From: Mesobacillus persicus
GTDB lineage: Bacteria > Bacillota > Bacilli > Bacillales > Cytobacillaceae
Direction of reading: 5' to 3'
Length of the DNA: 64,000 nt
Assembly (NCBI RefSeq): GCF_900109925.1
Contig: NZ_FOBW01000004.1
Span: 218,000 to 281,999, forward strand
Shown: in pieces, positions 46,820 through 55,964 of the stretch
How the letters are laid out: every line of letters starts with the position of its first letter
Numbering within the stretch: position 1 is the first letter of the stretch
Position numbers and translations under genes: made by a program
Notes under the pieces: model-generated
Seen by the model: the letters and a program-made list of their open reading frames with translations, nothing else
Database searches by the model: none
Told to the model about the DNA's origin: nothing

Positions 46820-47884
46820 TTAAACTTTAATCCTCCCAAAAACTTTCCTGTAAAACGAAATAAATGGCCTGTATCTTACATTGACGAGCCCCACAATCTC
46901 TGCAATAATTTCTAGAAGAATTAAGAAAGAGAATAACAGAATTATGGAACCTAGCAAGGTAGTCCGTGAAAACATGATTGCTATAAAACTGAACATCACA
47001 CTCATTCCATATATCACCAAAACTGTGTTCCTATGCGAAAAGCCAAGTGAGAGTAAACGGTGATGTAAATGTCCTTTATCAGGTTCATATATAGGTTTTT
47101 TGTTTATTATTCTCCGGATAATCGCAAAGGTAGTATCAAACACTGGTACACCTAATATAATTATCGGGACTATAATACTAAATAATGTTGCACTTTTAAA
47201 TAACCCCAGAAGAGACAGTATTGAAATACTATAGCCTAAGAAAAGAGCACCAGTATCTCCAAGAAAAATCTTTGCAGGATTAAAGTTAAAGTATAAGAAA
47301 CCCAAGCAACTTCCTATCAGGATGAGGGATAAGGTTAGTACCAGGGTATTACCACTCATTGCAGCTAATACAGCAATTGTTGAGATTGAGATAACTGATA
47401 TCCCCGTTGCTAGTCCGTCCAAACCATCAATCAGATTTATCGCGTTAGTAACCGCTACTATCCAAAATATCGTCAATGGATAGGACCATAATCCAAATTC
47501 TACAACTCCGTACGTAGGTATATTTATAAACTCAATCAATAAGCCAGATGCAGTAACGATTGAGGCAACTGTCAACTGAATGACAAACTTAATTTTAGCC
47601 GAGAGTTCAAACTTATCATCAAAAATTCCTAAAACCACAATAATAAGTGCCCCTATTAATATAGTAGGCATTTTTTCGTTTTCCACCCCACTCGCTAGAA
47701 AACCCACTGTACATCCAATAAAAATGGCTACTCCACCAATTCTAGGCATGATTTTTTGGTGTACCTTACGATAATTCGGTTTATCCGTGGCGCCAATTTT
47801 AAAAGCTAATTTTATTATGAAAGGGGTCACTACTAATGCTGTTAATAAAGATATTAAAGTCACAACTAATAAAGAAAAGCTCAT
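46820..47884 (-). CDS. TagO/WecA-type undecaprenyl-phosphate sugar-1-phosphate transferase (second copy)
   Basis: A 354-residue paralogue of the protein at 26348 with the same motifs (TDKPNYRKVH, FDDKFELSAK, NAINLIDGLDGLATG, FLGDTGALFLG, KGHLHHRLLSLG) and high similarity along its length. It initiates the second lipid-linked repeat unit, probably with an N-acetylhexosamine phosphate. It lies five bases after the group 2 glycosyltransferase gene and has a GGAGG site. Two such initiators in neighbouring loci suggest two independently started polymers. Confidence 0.88.
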   Translation of the reverse strand: MSFSLLVVTLISLLTALVVTPFIIKLAFKIGATDKPNYRKVHQKIMPRIGGVAIFIGCTVGFLASGVENEKMPTILIGALIIVVLGIFDDKFELSAKIKFVIQLTVASIVTASGLLIEFINIPTYGVVEFGLWSYPLTIFWIVAVTNAINLIDGLDGLATGISVISISTIAVLAAMSGNTLVLTLSLILIGSCLGFLYFNFNPAKIFLGDTGALFLGYSISILSLLGLFKSATLFSIIVPIIILGVPVFDTTFAIIRRIINKKPIYEPDKGHLHHRLLSLGFSHRNTVLVIYGMSVMFSFIAIMFSRTTLLGSIILLFSFLILLEIIAEIVGLVNVRYRPFISFYRKVFGRIKV

Positions 47885-47889
47885 CTATA

Positions 47890-48765
47890 TTATGCCTCCA
47901 TTTTTGAATGATACTCTTCTTTTGCCCCTAAACGCTGTCGTGGATCAATGTGTTTGCTAAACTTTAAAGCAACTCGTTTTAGAAAATCAGGCATTAATCC
48001 AAGTATTACGGGTATAGAAGTATAAATGATCCGTTTCGCCAATGCGTAGTTTAATGCTCTTGTCCCATTCCATCGGATTTTAGCATCTATTAAACGGTGT
48101 TTCATTTTGCGTTTTGATACATGGTTATCTATCATTCTATAACTAAATAAAAATTCCGGTATATTGGCTAACTCTAAATTAACCGCAAGGCATCTGTACC
48201 ACAAATCATAATCTTGAGCTAACCTATATTTCTCATTGTACCCATTAACTGATTTTATCTTTTCCGTTCTCATCATTACTGTTGGATGAAGCATAGGATT
48301 TGCTTTCCCAATCATATTCTCAATTGAAACCACGTCAGTTGGGACATACCTCTTCCCTATTTCTCCACCGTTCTCATCAATGTTATAGGCCCATGTTCCT
48401 ACAGCAGATACATTCTTATTATTTTCCATAAAACTAATTTGTTTTTCAAAACGTTCAGGATGAGAGATATCATCTGCATCCATTCTTGCAATGTATTCCG
48501 TATCACTCAACTCTATTAAAATATTTAGGTTCTTAGTTAATCCAATATTCTTGTCATTTGTCTGTACAAGTTGAATTCTACCGTCCTTAATATTCAACTC
48601 TTTAATAAGTGAAACTGTATTATCCGATGAATTATCATCAATTATCTTTACTATAAAATTTGTATACGTTTGGTTTAGAAGGCTATTTAAAGCCTCCTCT
48701 AAATATTTATCAGCATTGTATGTGGCCATTATTACAGTTAGTTTAGGTTCCAACTCTATCACCAA
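47890..48765 (-). CDS. Group 2 family (GT-A) glycosyltransferase
   Basis: A 291-residue GT2 enzyme. It contains TVIMATYNADKYLEEALNSLLNQTY, IIDDNSSDNT, the DXD-type ARMDADDISHPERFEKQ and QDYDLWYRCL (catalytic base region). A hydrophobic stretch near 240-258 may touch the membrane. It is the first gene of the second polysaccharide operon. The start is uncertain among TTG 48765, GTG 48762 and TTG 48753; the conserved region begins a few residues later in all cases. Confidence 0.87.
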   Translation of the reverse strand: MVIELEPKLTVIMATYNADKYLEEALNSLLNQTYTNFIVKIIDDNSSDNTVSLIKELNIKDGRIQLVQTNDKNIGLTKNLNILIELSDTEYIARMDADDISHPERFEKQISFMENNKNVSAVGTWAYNIDENGGEIGKRYVPTDVVSIENMIGKANPMLHPTVMMRTEKIKSVNGYNEKYRLAQDYDLWYRCLAVNLELANIPEFLFSYRMIDNHVSKRKMKHRLIDAKIRWNGTRALNYALAKRIIYTSIPVILGLMPDFLKRVALKFSKHIDPRQRLGAKEEYHSKMEA

Positions 48766-48857
48766 CTTTACTAGATTTTTTTCTACAAATTCTTACAAAA
48801 ACCTATGTCATTATATCATTGGTATATAATAATATAAATAGGTTGATGCAATAAAAC

Positions 48858-48886
48858 TGTATATTAATGTAATAACCTTGTGACAA
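48858..48886 (-). promoter_or_regulatory. Sigma-A promoter of polysaccharide operon 2
   Basis: On the minus strand TTGTCA, a 17-base spacer and TATACA. The predicted leader is about 85-100 bases. Confidence 0.55.
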
Positions 48887-49012
48887 AACAACCATAATAT
48901 GGGAATTGCATAGTTTATAGCAGATATATATTCATTATGCCTGCAATATTTTTTCTATATTACAGGTACTTACTATTAGTTAACTGATTGTAACTGTGAC
49001 TGAAAGCATAAA

Positions 49013-49054
49013 AAAAGTTGCCTAAATCCTATTCATGGAGTTAAGCAACTTTAT
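49013..49054 (-). terminator. galE terminator
   Basis: On the minus strand AAAGTTGCTTAA pairs with TTTAGGCAACTTT over a loop and is followed by TTTTATG. It is about 60 bases past the galE stop. Confidence 0.7.
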
Positions 49055-49113
49055 ATAAATAACGTTTAGAAACATTAACAGAACTCAATACCACCATTAT
49101 ATACAAAAAAAAC

Positions 49114-50121
49114 CTAATATCCGCTAGGGTTCAGTTTTTGCCAATTCCATGCATCTTTACACATATCCTCTATTTGCTTAACAGCAACCCAATCTAATTC
49201 TTTCATTGCCTTTGAAGGGTCTGCAAAACATACAGCTATGTCCCCTGGCCTTCTATCAACTAATTTATATGGAATAGACTTGTCTGATACTTTTTCTAGT
49301 GCCGAGACAATTTCTAATACACTATACCCGTTGCCGGTTCCTAAGTTGTATGCTTCAATACCATTTGATTTGATGACCTTTTCAAGAGCTTTTAAGTGCC
49401 CCTTGGCAAGATCTACAACATGAATATAATCCCTCACTCCAGTACCATCAACTGTAGGATAATCACTACCAAATACCTTTAGTTCTTTTAGTTTACCTAT
49501 AGCCACTTGGGTTACATATGGCATAAGGTTATTTGGGGTCCCACTTGGATCCTCACCTATTCGACCACTTTCGTGGGCTCCAATAGGATTAAAATATCGT
49601 AACAGAGCGATACTCCAATTATTATCTGAAACAGATAAATCTTGTAAGATTTCTTCAATCATCAACTTAGAACGCCCATAAGGATTTGTAGCGCTTAATG
49701 GCATATCCTCAGTTATAGGCATCCTTTCAGGCATTCCATATACAGTTGCAGAGGAACTAAAAACAAGGTTTTTTACCCCATAATGGTCCATTACTTCACA
49801 AAGATTTAGTGTACTAGTAATATTATTGTGATAATACCTTAGAGGGATTGAAACTGATTCCCCTACTGCCTTTAACCCAGCAAAGTGGATTACAGCTTCA
49901 ACTTTGTTTTCGGTAAAAACTCTTTGTAGAGCTTGCTTGTCAAGCAAATCCACTTCATAAAAGCGGAAATCTCTCCCCGTAATTTCTTTAATACGATTTA
50001 GTACCTCTGGTTTACTATTTGAAAAGTTATCAACAATTAGAATTTCTTCCCCATTGTTTAACAACTCTACACTAGTATGACTGCCAATATATCCAGCACC
50101 ACCAGTTACTAATATAGCCAT
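49114..50121 (-). CDS. galE: UDP-glucose 4-epimerase
   Basis: A 335-residue epimerase. It has [33 protein letters not shown], the catalytic SSSATVYG and [22 protein letters not shown] and [13 protein letters not shown]. It interconverts UDP-glucose and UDP-galactose (or the GlcNAc/GalNAc pair) for glycan synthesis. The ATG at 50121, seven bases after AGGAGGG, was chosen over an ATG at 50127 that lies too close to the site. It is its own unit between the second polysaccharide operon and the divergent LCP gene. Confidence 0.94.
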   Translation of the reverse strand: MAILVTGGAGYIGSHTSVELLNNGEEILIVDNFSNSKPEVLNRIKEITGRDFRFYEVDLLDKQALQRVFTENKVEAVIHFAGLKAVGESVSIPLRYYHNNITSTLNLCEVMDHYGVKNLVFSSSATVYGMPERMPITEDMPLSATNPYGRSKLMIEEILQDLSVSDNNWSIALLRYFNPIGAHESGRIGEDPSGTPNNLMPYVTQVAIGKLKELKVFGSDYPTVDGTGVRDYIHVVDLAKGHLKALEKVIKSNGIEAYNLGTGNGYSVLEIVSALEKVSDKSIPYKLVDRRPGDIAVCFADPSKAMKELDWVAVKQIEDMCKDAWNWQKLNPSGY

Positions 50122-50513
50122 ACACATTCCCTCCTACCTTTTTAATAATTAAAAATAAACCAACTAACTTTTATTACTAATACATAAATTTAATTCCTTT
50201 TAAACGAAAACTAGGTGTTCAATTGTATAATTAATAATAGCAAAGTTACCATAAAAAATAAAAAACTGATTTCCGTTCAGATTACTGATTACTCTCCTGT
50301 CAGGTTCATATCCCCTGCATGAACTCATCGGTTTGTAGATACAATACTTCCTTGATAGCTAATCCGCTATAAAAAAAGCAACAGTTTATATAGAAGTATA
50401 AAAATAGAAATAGCAGTAGTTTGACTATAACCATACTTTTCTTATATTCAAATGAATACTTTTCTGATATTCTAAAGCTTGAATGGGAAATGTAAAGTTA
50501 TGGAGGAAGTAAA
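50122..50513. other. 392-base divergent region between galE and the second LCP gene
   Basis: AT-rich, no convincing open frame and no known riboswitch pattern. It holds the LCP promoter at 50421-50448. A less AT-rich stretch at 50281-50345 is unexplained. Confidence 0.4.
50421..50448 (+). promoter_or_regulatory. Sigma-A promoter of the second LCP gene
   Basis: TTGACT, a 16-base spacer and TATATT, 65 bases ahead of the start codon. Confidence 0.55.
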
Positions 50514-51434
50514 ATGAGAGCTGAACGTAATAAGAAAAGAAAATGGCCACGTATAATTGCAATTATCTTCTTACTATTAATTGTTTCTATTGGAGCTTAT
50601 GTATTTAATGTATATAGATCATTAACAACGGCAGTAGACACGATGCATGAACCTATAACTAGGGAACGAGAACCTAGACCTATTACATTCGAAAAGGCCG
50701 ACCCTTTCTCAGTACTGATGCTAGGGGTCGACGAACGCGAGGGGGACAAAGGGCGCTCAGATACCATTATAGCTTTAACCGTAAACCCTAAGAAAAACTC
50801 AATTAAAATGTTAAGCATTCCCCGTGATACTCGTACTGAAATTATTGGTCGGAATACATTAGATAAAATCAATCATGCCTACGCATTTGGTGGCGTAGAA
50901 ATGTCAATGGATACGGTAGAGAACCTTCTCGATATTCCAATTGATTATTATGTGAAAGTGAATATGGAGGGCTTTCAGGATATTGTAGATGCCGTTGGGG
51001 GTATAGAAGTTAATAACAGTTTTGAATTCACCGAAGACAAGATTAAATTTGCACAAGGAAACATTAATTTAAATGGTGAAGAAGCACTTGCCTATGTTCG
51101 TATGAGAAAACAAGATCCTTCTGGTGATTTCGGACGACAAACACGCCAGCGACAAGTCATCCAGGGAGTCATAAACAAAGGTGTTAGCGTTGGTTCATTA
51201 ACAAAGTTTGATAATATTTTTGATGCTCTTGGAAATAACGTAAAAACTAACGTTACATTTGACGAAATGGTCGGCATTCAAAGTAACTACCGTAGTGCTG
51301 CAGGAAATATTGAACAGATGAAGATTGAGGCCAGCGGGGTTTACATCGACGGAATTTCTTATCAACTTATTTCGGAGGAAGAACAACAAAGGATCCAAAA
51401 TGAACTTAAAGCACATTTAGGCATTACTGAATAA
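50514..51434 (+). CDS. Second LytR-CpsA-Psr (LCP) cell-wall polymer ligase
   Basis: A 306-residue LCP protein: basic start (RNKKRKW), membrane anchor (about 12-33), extracellular LCP domain (about 60-225). Conserved segments are DPFSVLMLGVDEREGDKGRSDTII (split), SIPRDTRTEI, DKINHAYAFGG, LNGEEALAYVRMRKQDPSGDFGRQTRQRQ. It is a paralogue of the protein at 12578 with which it brackets both polysaccharide loci. It probably attaches one of the glycans to peptidoglycan. A GGAGGAAG site precedes the start. Confidence 0.94.
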   Translation: MRAERNKKRKWPRIIAIIFLLLIVSIGAYVFNVYRSLTTAVDTMHEPITREREPRPITFEKADPFSVLMLGVDEREGDKGRSDTIIALTVNPKKNSIKMLSIPRDTRTEIIGRNTLDKINHAYAFGGVEMSMDTVENLLDIPIDYYVKVNMEGFQDIVDAVGGIEVNNSFEFTEDKIKFAQGNINLNGEEALAYVRMRKQDPSGDFGRQTRQRQVIQGVINKGVSVGSLTKFDNIFDALGNNVKTNVTFDEMVGIQSNYRSAAGNIEQMKIEASGVYIDGISYQLISEEEQQRIQNELKAHLGITE

Positions 51435-51443
51435 GTTTAACAG

Positions 51444-51479
51444 AGAGCACTACCTATGCAATTAGGTTGTGCTCTTTTT
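51444..51479 (+). terminator. Terminator of the second LCP gene
   Basis: GAGCACTACCTA and TAGGTTGTGCTC form a stem around a short loop, followed by TTTTTC. Confidence 0.8.
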
Positions 51480-51569
51480 CGACCTAACCTCCCCATTGCA
51501 GGCACCCACCCACGCCTACATGCATAAGGTATTAGAAAACGACTATGCATAAAGGAGTGTAGAGCGGTT

Positions 51570-52043
51570 ATGACAAAGAGACCTGATAATTCGAAATTAC
51601 CAGAAAAGCCGGAACCATTTGGGAAATGGTTTAAGCCATTTCAGGAACTGTTGAATGAACCTCCTGTAAAAGGTCTTCTCGAAAACATCGATGAGTTCTT
51701 TCGGCAACCGTTATTTCCAAAGTCGTCCTTTCAGGTAGATGTTCAGGATCGGGGAGATAAACATCTTGTTACTGCAGCACTACCAGGGGTAAGAAAAGAA
51801 CAAATTGGAATCGACATTATAGGAGATACTTTAACAATTTCGGTTAAAAAACAAGATATCCTAACGGAGGAAGACGATAAAAACAAAGTCTATCGTCGCA
51901 GCGAATCCTTGCAGCGCTCTATCAGGACACTTTCCTTTCCGCACCCTATTGAAGAAAGAAAAGTCAAAGCTTCTTATCGGGATGGACTTTTAGAAATTTC
52001 AATTCCGAAAGTGAAGGGAAAGACGATAGAGATTCACGAATAA
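51570..52043 (+). CDS. Hsp20/alpha-crystallin family small heat-shock protein
   Basis: A 157-residue protein. The N-terminal arm is proline- and phenylalanine-rich. An alpha-crystallin domain covers about 60-150 (FQVDVQDRGDKHLVTAALPGV, ISVKKQD, YRRSESLQRSIRTLSFP, KASYRDGLLEISIPK). The A-X-X-X-DGLL-I-I/V-P pattern is the family signature. It acts as an ATP-independent holdase. A GGAG site precedes the start. It stands alone between two terminators. Confidence 0.92.
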   Translation: MTKRPDNSKLPEKPEPFGKWFKPFQELLNEPPVKGLLENIDEFFRQPLFPKSSFQVDVQDRGDKHLVTAALPGVRKEQIGIDIIGDTLTISVKKQDILTEEDDKNKVYRRSESLQRSIRTLSFPHPIEERKVKASYRDGLLEISIPKVKGKTIEIHE

Positions 52044-52143
52044 AAATCGGTAGGAAACATTATTCTCCTTGTTATGTACCTGAACATGTTTAATAATTAT
52101 CCTCTGTAATTATCACCCTTGAAATGAAAATCATTTAAACCTT

Positions 52144-52178
52144 ACCCGGGATATCCAGTAGATGTTTCGGGTATTTTA
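52144..52178 (+). terminator. Terminator after the Hsp20 gene
   Basis: A 12-bp stem with G-U pairs (ACCCGGGATATC against GATGTTTCGGGT) and the tail ATTTTATT, 100 bases past the stop. Confidence 0.5.
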
Positions 52179-52305
52179 TTGCCCCTAAATCTACAAAACT
52201 TTCAAAAAAGGAAATAAAAACTACTTTACCAATCTACCTTTCGCGACGATAATTGAGCTTGAAAGAGCCGATTTTATAAAAATCAAATAGCGAAGGGGTC
52301 AAGGA

Positions 52306-54549
52306 ATGAAGGCGTTTAAGCGTGGTCTATTGATTGGGATTACTTTAATGTTGATTCTATCTTTAATACCAAACCTTCCTGCTCAGGCCGCAGGGGAACC
52401 CGTTTTACAGGTTGCATTAAAAAACTATCTTGGCAATGTAAAAGAGATCACTTTGAATCCTGAAGTAGACTATTCTACTAATTTAGGAGATACCAAGCTT
52501 GTCGCGAAGCAATCGTACAGGCTAACTATAAATAATGGAAACATTGTTCTTTTTAGAGGAACAAGCGAAATCGGTCGTGGGACGACGATTGACATCAAGC
52601 CCCTTCAAGGAAATGGGCCAGTTTCTATCAACACCCGTCCGTACCTAGGAACTTTTAGGTTTGTAATAGAAAATGGGAACCTTAGGCCAATTAACTCTAT
52701 TGGTCTTGAAGACTACCTAAAGGGTGTTGTTCCTGCGGAAATGCCTGCGCTCTGGAATATGGAAGCATTAAAGGCACAGGCTGTCACTGCTCGGACGTAT
52801 GCAATGGGCTATCCGAATCGCGTAATTGATGATACGCAAGGTTATCAAGTATACAGTGGATACGCCTGGCATGAGCGATCAACAGAAGCAGTTCAGTCTA
52901 CTGTGGGACAAGCCATTACTTACGGTGGGAAAGCAATTGGTAGCGCCGCATTATTTTCATCAAGCAATGGGGGCAAGACAGAATCTAACTTTAATGCATG
53001 GGGAAATGCTGCTCTTCCTTACCTAGTAATTAAAGACGATCCTTTTGATCCTAAAACAGCCTGGAATTTTAGCATAAAAAAGCAACAGATTGATGTTTCT
53101 AAGCTAGATCTTTCTAAGGCTAACTTGTGGTGGAATACAGTTAAAGAGAGCGAACAAACGGCTGTTATTACTAATATCAAAAACTGGTTGAAGACTAACG
53201 GCTATTCCGGTAAAGACATCAAGATTGCTGCTGTACCTACTTTATCTCTACATGCACAAGGTTCGGGTGGCCGCGTTAGCAAAGGCAGCATCACGCTTGA
53301 ATTTTTAGTGAAGGAACAGGAAAAGGCGGTTTTAAATCGGCTTAAGCTTATTGATGTTCCGGCTTCAAGAATTAGAGCGATGACCGGCACAACCATAATG
53401 AAAAGTTATTTAGTAAACAAGATTGATAGTTCAGGAGATTCAATTCTTGTGTCGGGTGCCGGATTCGGACATGGAATTGGTATGAGCCAATACGGGGCGA
53501 AAAAAGCTGGTGAGTTAGGAAAAAACTATAAGGAAATCCTTGGTTTTTACTTCGATAAGACAACTGTGACCAGCGTTTATCAAGTTGCTCCAGTGGCTGT
53601 TGTTGTAGAGCCTGCTTCTGCACCAGTTGTAACAGCTCCGGTTCCAGTTGAACCAACGCCGGTGACAGAGCCGGTTATGTCTGCGCCCGTGGTTGTGACT
53701 CCAGTGGCTGAAGCTGATGTAAAAGACACATTAGCCCCTACCATTGGGTCCGTGAAAACAACGCTTGATTCAAGTAAACAGCAGGTCAATCTAAGCTTTG
53801 CGGTTAATGAAGCAGCAAAAGTATCTGTTTATGTAAAGGATCCAAAGGGAGCTATTACAGGCTTTTTAGTGAAGGATTTACAAAGGGCTGCTGGGAACCA
53901 AACACTGACTTGGGATGTTTCTAAAGTGAATAACGGAAATTACAGTTTTGGGATTATTGCAGTCGATGGCAGCAACAATCGAGGATCGGCTTTGGTTTCT
54001 TATGCTTTGAATAAGCCAGCTCCTGTTAAAGTAGCCCCAAAGAAGAAGGATACAAAGGCTCCAACGATTAAAACGGTGAAAACATCGTTTGATACGAAAA
54101 AGAACCAAGTTAAAGTAAGCTTCGCTACCAATGAGACAGCGAAAGTCACGGTTCAGGTAAAAGATTCAAAGGGGAAAGTTTTGAGCACCTTGCTTAACAA
54201 CTCGAACAAAGCAGCAGGTAATCAAGCTGTCGTTTGGAACGTTAGTAAAGTGAATAACGGAAAATACACGATAGTTATTACCGCAGCGGATAGTAGCAAT
54301 AACAAAGGTACCGCGTCGAGTGCGTATACGTTAAACAAACCTAAGCCTGCACCTAATAAGATGACTGGTAAAGTCAATGTGAATGTATTAAACATTCGTT
54401 CGACTGCGTCTACTAAAGGGAAGATTGTCGGTACGGTGAGAAGAAACCAAACGGTCACTGTCCTACAGAAAACAGGGTCTTGGTATAAGATTCAATACGG
54501 ACGAAAGACAGGTTTTGTAGCTGGGCAGTATTTATCAAATGTTAAATAG
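52306..54549 (+). CDS. SpoIID/LytB-domain protein with Ig-like repeats and SH3b
   Basis: A 747-residue exported protein with a signal peptide (1-28, AQA). The uninterrupted SpoIID region covers about 33-415 (LKNYLGNVKEITL, EDYLKGVVPAEMP, ALKAQAVTARTYA, FSSSNGGKTESN, GFGHGIGMSQYGA). A Pro/Val/Ala-rich linker (about 425-475) leads to two tandem FlgD-like Ig modules (about 476-575 and 583-677, nearly repeats of each other) and a C-terminal SH3b domain (about 685-747, VNVLNIRSTASTKGKIVGTV). It likely acts on or activates hydrolysis of wall glycan. Unlike the LytB-like protein at 29933 it has no CWB2 repeats. Confidence 0.9.
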   Translation: MKAFKRGLLIGITLMLILSLIPNLPAQAAGEPVLQVALKNYLGNVKEITLNPEVDYSTNLGDTKLVAKQSYRLTINNGNIVLFRGTSEIGRGTTIDIKPLQGNGPVSINTRPYLGTFRFVIENGNLRPINSIGLEDYLKGVVPAEMPALWNMEALKAQAVTARTYAMGYPNRVIDDTQGYQVYSGYAWHERSTEAVQSTVGQAITYGGKAIGSAALFSSSNGGKTESNFNAWGNAALPYLVIKDDPFDPKTAWNFSIKKQQIDVSKLDLSKANLWWNTVKESEQTAVITNIKNWLKTNGYSGKDIKIAAVPTLSLHAQGSGGRVSKGSITLEFLVKEQEKAVLNRLKLIDVPASRIRAMTGTTIMKSYLVNKIDSSGDSILVSGAGFGHGIGMSQYGAKKAGELGKNYKEILGFYFDKTTVTSVYQVAPVAVVVEPASAPVVTAPVPVEPTPVTEPVMSAPVVVTPVAEADVKDTLAPTIGSVKTTLDSSKQQVNLSFAVNEAAKVSVYVKDPKGAITGFLVKDLQRAAGNQTLTWDVSKVNNGNYSFGIIAVDGSNNRGSALVSYALNKPAPVKVAPKKKDTKAPTIKTVKTSFDTKKNQVKVSFATNETAKVTVQVKDSKGKVLSTLLNNSNKAAGNQAVVWNVSKVNNGKYTIVITAADSSNNKGTASSAYTLNKPKPAPNKMTGKVNVNVLNIRSTASTKGKIVGTVRRNQTVTVLQKTGSWYKIQYGRKTGFVAGQYLSNVK

Positions 54550-54560
54550 ATTTGAAGATT

Positions 54561-54594
54561 GAAACCGGCGTGGAGTGCGCTGGTTTCTTTTTTT
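54561..54594 (+). terminator. Terminator of the SpoIID/SH3b gene
   Basis: GAAACCGGCG pairs with CGCTGGTTTC and is followed by seven T residues. Confidence 0.85.
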
Positions 54595-54814
54595 CTCAGT
54601 ACTAGGAATATAATATACCCCATACCGTATTCAACAACCAATATCCATACAAATAGTTAACCCGTTTATTCATTTTTGGTCAAATTCACCATTAATATAG
54701 ACTATGTCAGGGGGGCAATTAGCAAATTTTAAACTAAAAAAGACTTTAAAACATAAATCCTACTGCTTGTTCATATGATTTTTATACTAAAACTTACATT
54801 AGGGGGATCCATAC

Positions 54815-55279
54815 ATGCGAAGAAGACGAGTCCCTCCATTCTTATTTCCACTAATCATTATATTCGTCATTTGTCTGCTTTTATTTGGATTAGGGTCTTG
54901 GCTGTTTTCGAGTGAGCGAGATGCCCAAGCAGTAGTTGAGGATTTTTATACTTATGAGGCAGCGGGAGAATTCTCAAATTCGTGGGTATTGCTTCATCCT
55001 TTTATGCAAGAGAGATTCTCCAAGACGGCCTATATCCAGGATCGTACCCATGTCTTTATCGGTCACTTCGGTGCTGAAACCTTTACATACACCATTGGGG
55101 AAGGAGAAAAAGTAGAAGGATGGAAGATGGAAAAAGACCGTTCTCCTTTTGATAAGACCTATAAATATCTCGTCACTCAACACTACAAAGGTAAATATGG
55201 AAAGTTTAATTTTCAGCAAGAGGTATATGTGACCAAGCATAAAGACAATTGGAAAATTGTCTGGGACTACAATGAATAG
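54815..55279 (+). CDS. Single-pass membrane protein with an NTF2-like extracellular domain
   Basis: A 154-residue protein: basic start (MRRRRVPP), one membrane helix (about 10-30) and an extracytoplasmic domain. The domain begins AQAVVEDFYTYEAAGEFSNSWVLLHP and ends VYVTKHKDNWKIVWDYNE, a helix-plus-beta pattern reminiscent of NTF2-like/DUF4878 folds. No catalytic residue is evident and the function is unknown. An AGGGGGA site precedes the start. The gene is monocistronic. Confidence 0.7.
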   Translation: MRRRRVPPFLFPLIIIFVICLLLFGLGSWLFSSERDAQAVVEDFYTYEAAGEFSNSWVLLHPFMQERFSKTAYIQDRTHVFIGHFGAETFTYTIGEGEKVEGWKMEKDRSPFDKTYKYLVTQHYKGKYGKFNFQQEVYVTKHKDNWKIVWDYNE

Positions 55280-55281
55280 AA

Positions 55282-55323
55282 AAAGGTGCCTAACCCCTAG
55301 TGCATGGGATTAGACACCTTTTG
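55282..55323 (+). terminator. Terminator resembling a Bacillus GGTG...CACC palindrome
   Basis: AAAAGGTGCCTAACCCC pairs with GGGATTAGACACCTTTT (one mismatch) around GTGCAT. It has the look of the dispersed hairpins with GGTGCCTAACCCC arms that Bacillus genomes often use as terminators. Confidence 0.75.
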
Positions 55324-55341
55324 TATTTATAATCAATTTTA

Positions 55342-55361
55342 TTAATCAAACGTTTGATTAA
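55342..55361. promoter_or_regulatory. Perfect 20-bp palindrome, operator-like
   Basis: TTAATCAAACGTTTGATTAA is a perfect inverted repeat, like binding sites of TetR-family dimers. It lies nine bases past the thiT stop, between convergent genes, which is unusual for an operator. Function unknown. Confidence 0.45.
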
Positions 55362-55370
55362 AGTACAAAG

Positions 55371-55958
55371 TTATTGTGTCGTCAAAGAGCTATTGCCTTT
55401 TTTCATAATCAACCTATTCGATGCCGAAATAAGAATGACAAGGACGATTGAGCAAAGTACTGCGGCCCCAAGCATGGCCAAGCCGTTGACAATTAAGGAG
55501 TACATCACTGGTGACGTTCCTTCCGGAGCATAGTCTCCCCAGAAAATGACACCGGCAACAAAATGCCAGAAATATCTTGCTAGACTGCCCACAAAGATGG
55601 CCACGACCACCCAAACGGAGACGGATAGTTTCTTTCCCTTTTGTAATGATTTCTGGATAATAGGGTGAAAAAGACCCGCAAAACCGATAAAGGCGAAGGC
55701 GATGAAATACTCGATTAGAAATTGCAGAACAGATAAAAAGTAAAAATCACCTGTGACCAGCTGTAAGATCCCCCACAGGAAACCTGAAATAAGGCTTACT
55801 CTGAAACCCCAACGAAAGGCAAGAATGAAGATGGGAACCATTGAAAATGAGATTGTAACAGCTGGTGCGATGGTAATCGCAGGTAATAAATCTAGTACGA
55901 CCGCAATCACGGCAAAAAACGCGGCCTCAATTAATGCTACTAAACTAATTTTTTTCAT
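55371..55958 (-). CDS. thiT: ThiT thiamine transporter (ECF S-component)
   Basis: A 195-residue membrane protein with six predicted helices. It has the YuaJ/ThiT features AAFFAVIAVVLDLLP, FILAFRWGFRVSLISGFLWGILQLVTG (split), FAFIGFAGLF and ARYFWHFVAGVIFWGDYAPEG, the last being the thiamine-binding segment. ThiT captures thiamine and works with the shared EcfAAT module encoded elsewhere. A TPP riboswitch directly upstream confirms the substrate class. Confidence 0.95.
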   Translation of the reverse strand: MKKISLVALIEAAFFAVIAVVLDLLPAITIAPAVTISFSMVPIFILAFRWGFRVSLISGFLWGILQLVTGDFYFLSVLQFLIEYFIAFAFIGFAGLFHPIIQKSLQKGKKLSVSVWVVVAIFVGSLARYFWHFVAGVIFWGDYAPEGTSPVMYSLIVNGLAMLGAAVLCSIVLVILISASNRLIMKKGNSSLTTQ

Positions 55959-55964
55959 ACAAAA

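Larger units (their letters stand above)
48766..49113. other. 348-base gap holding the operon 2 promoter and the galE terminator
   Basis: AT-rich and without an open frame. It holds a good minus-strand sigma-A promoter and the galE terminator. No further structure is recognised. Confidence 0.5.
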
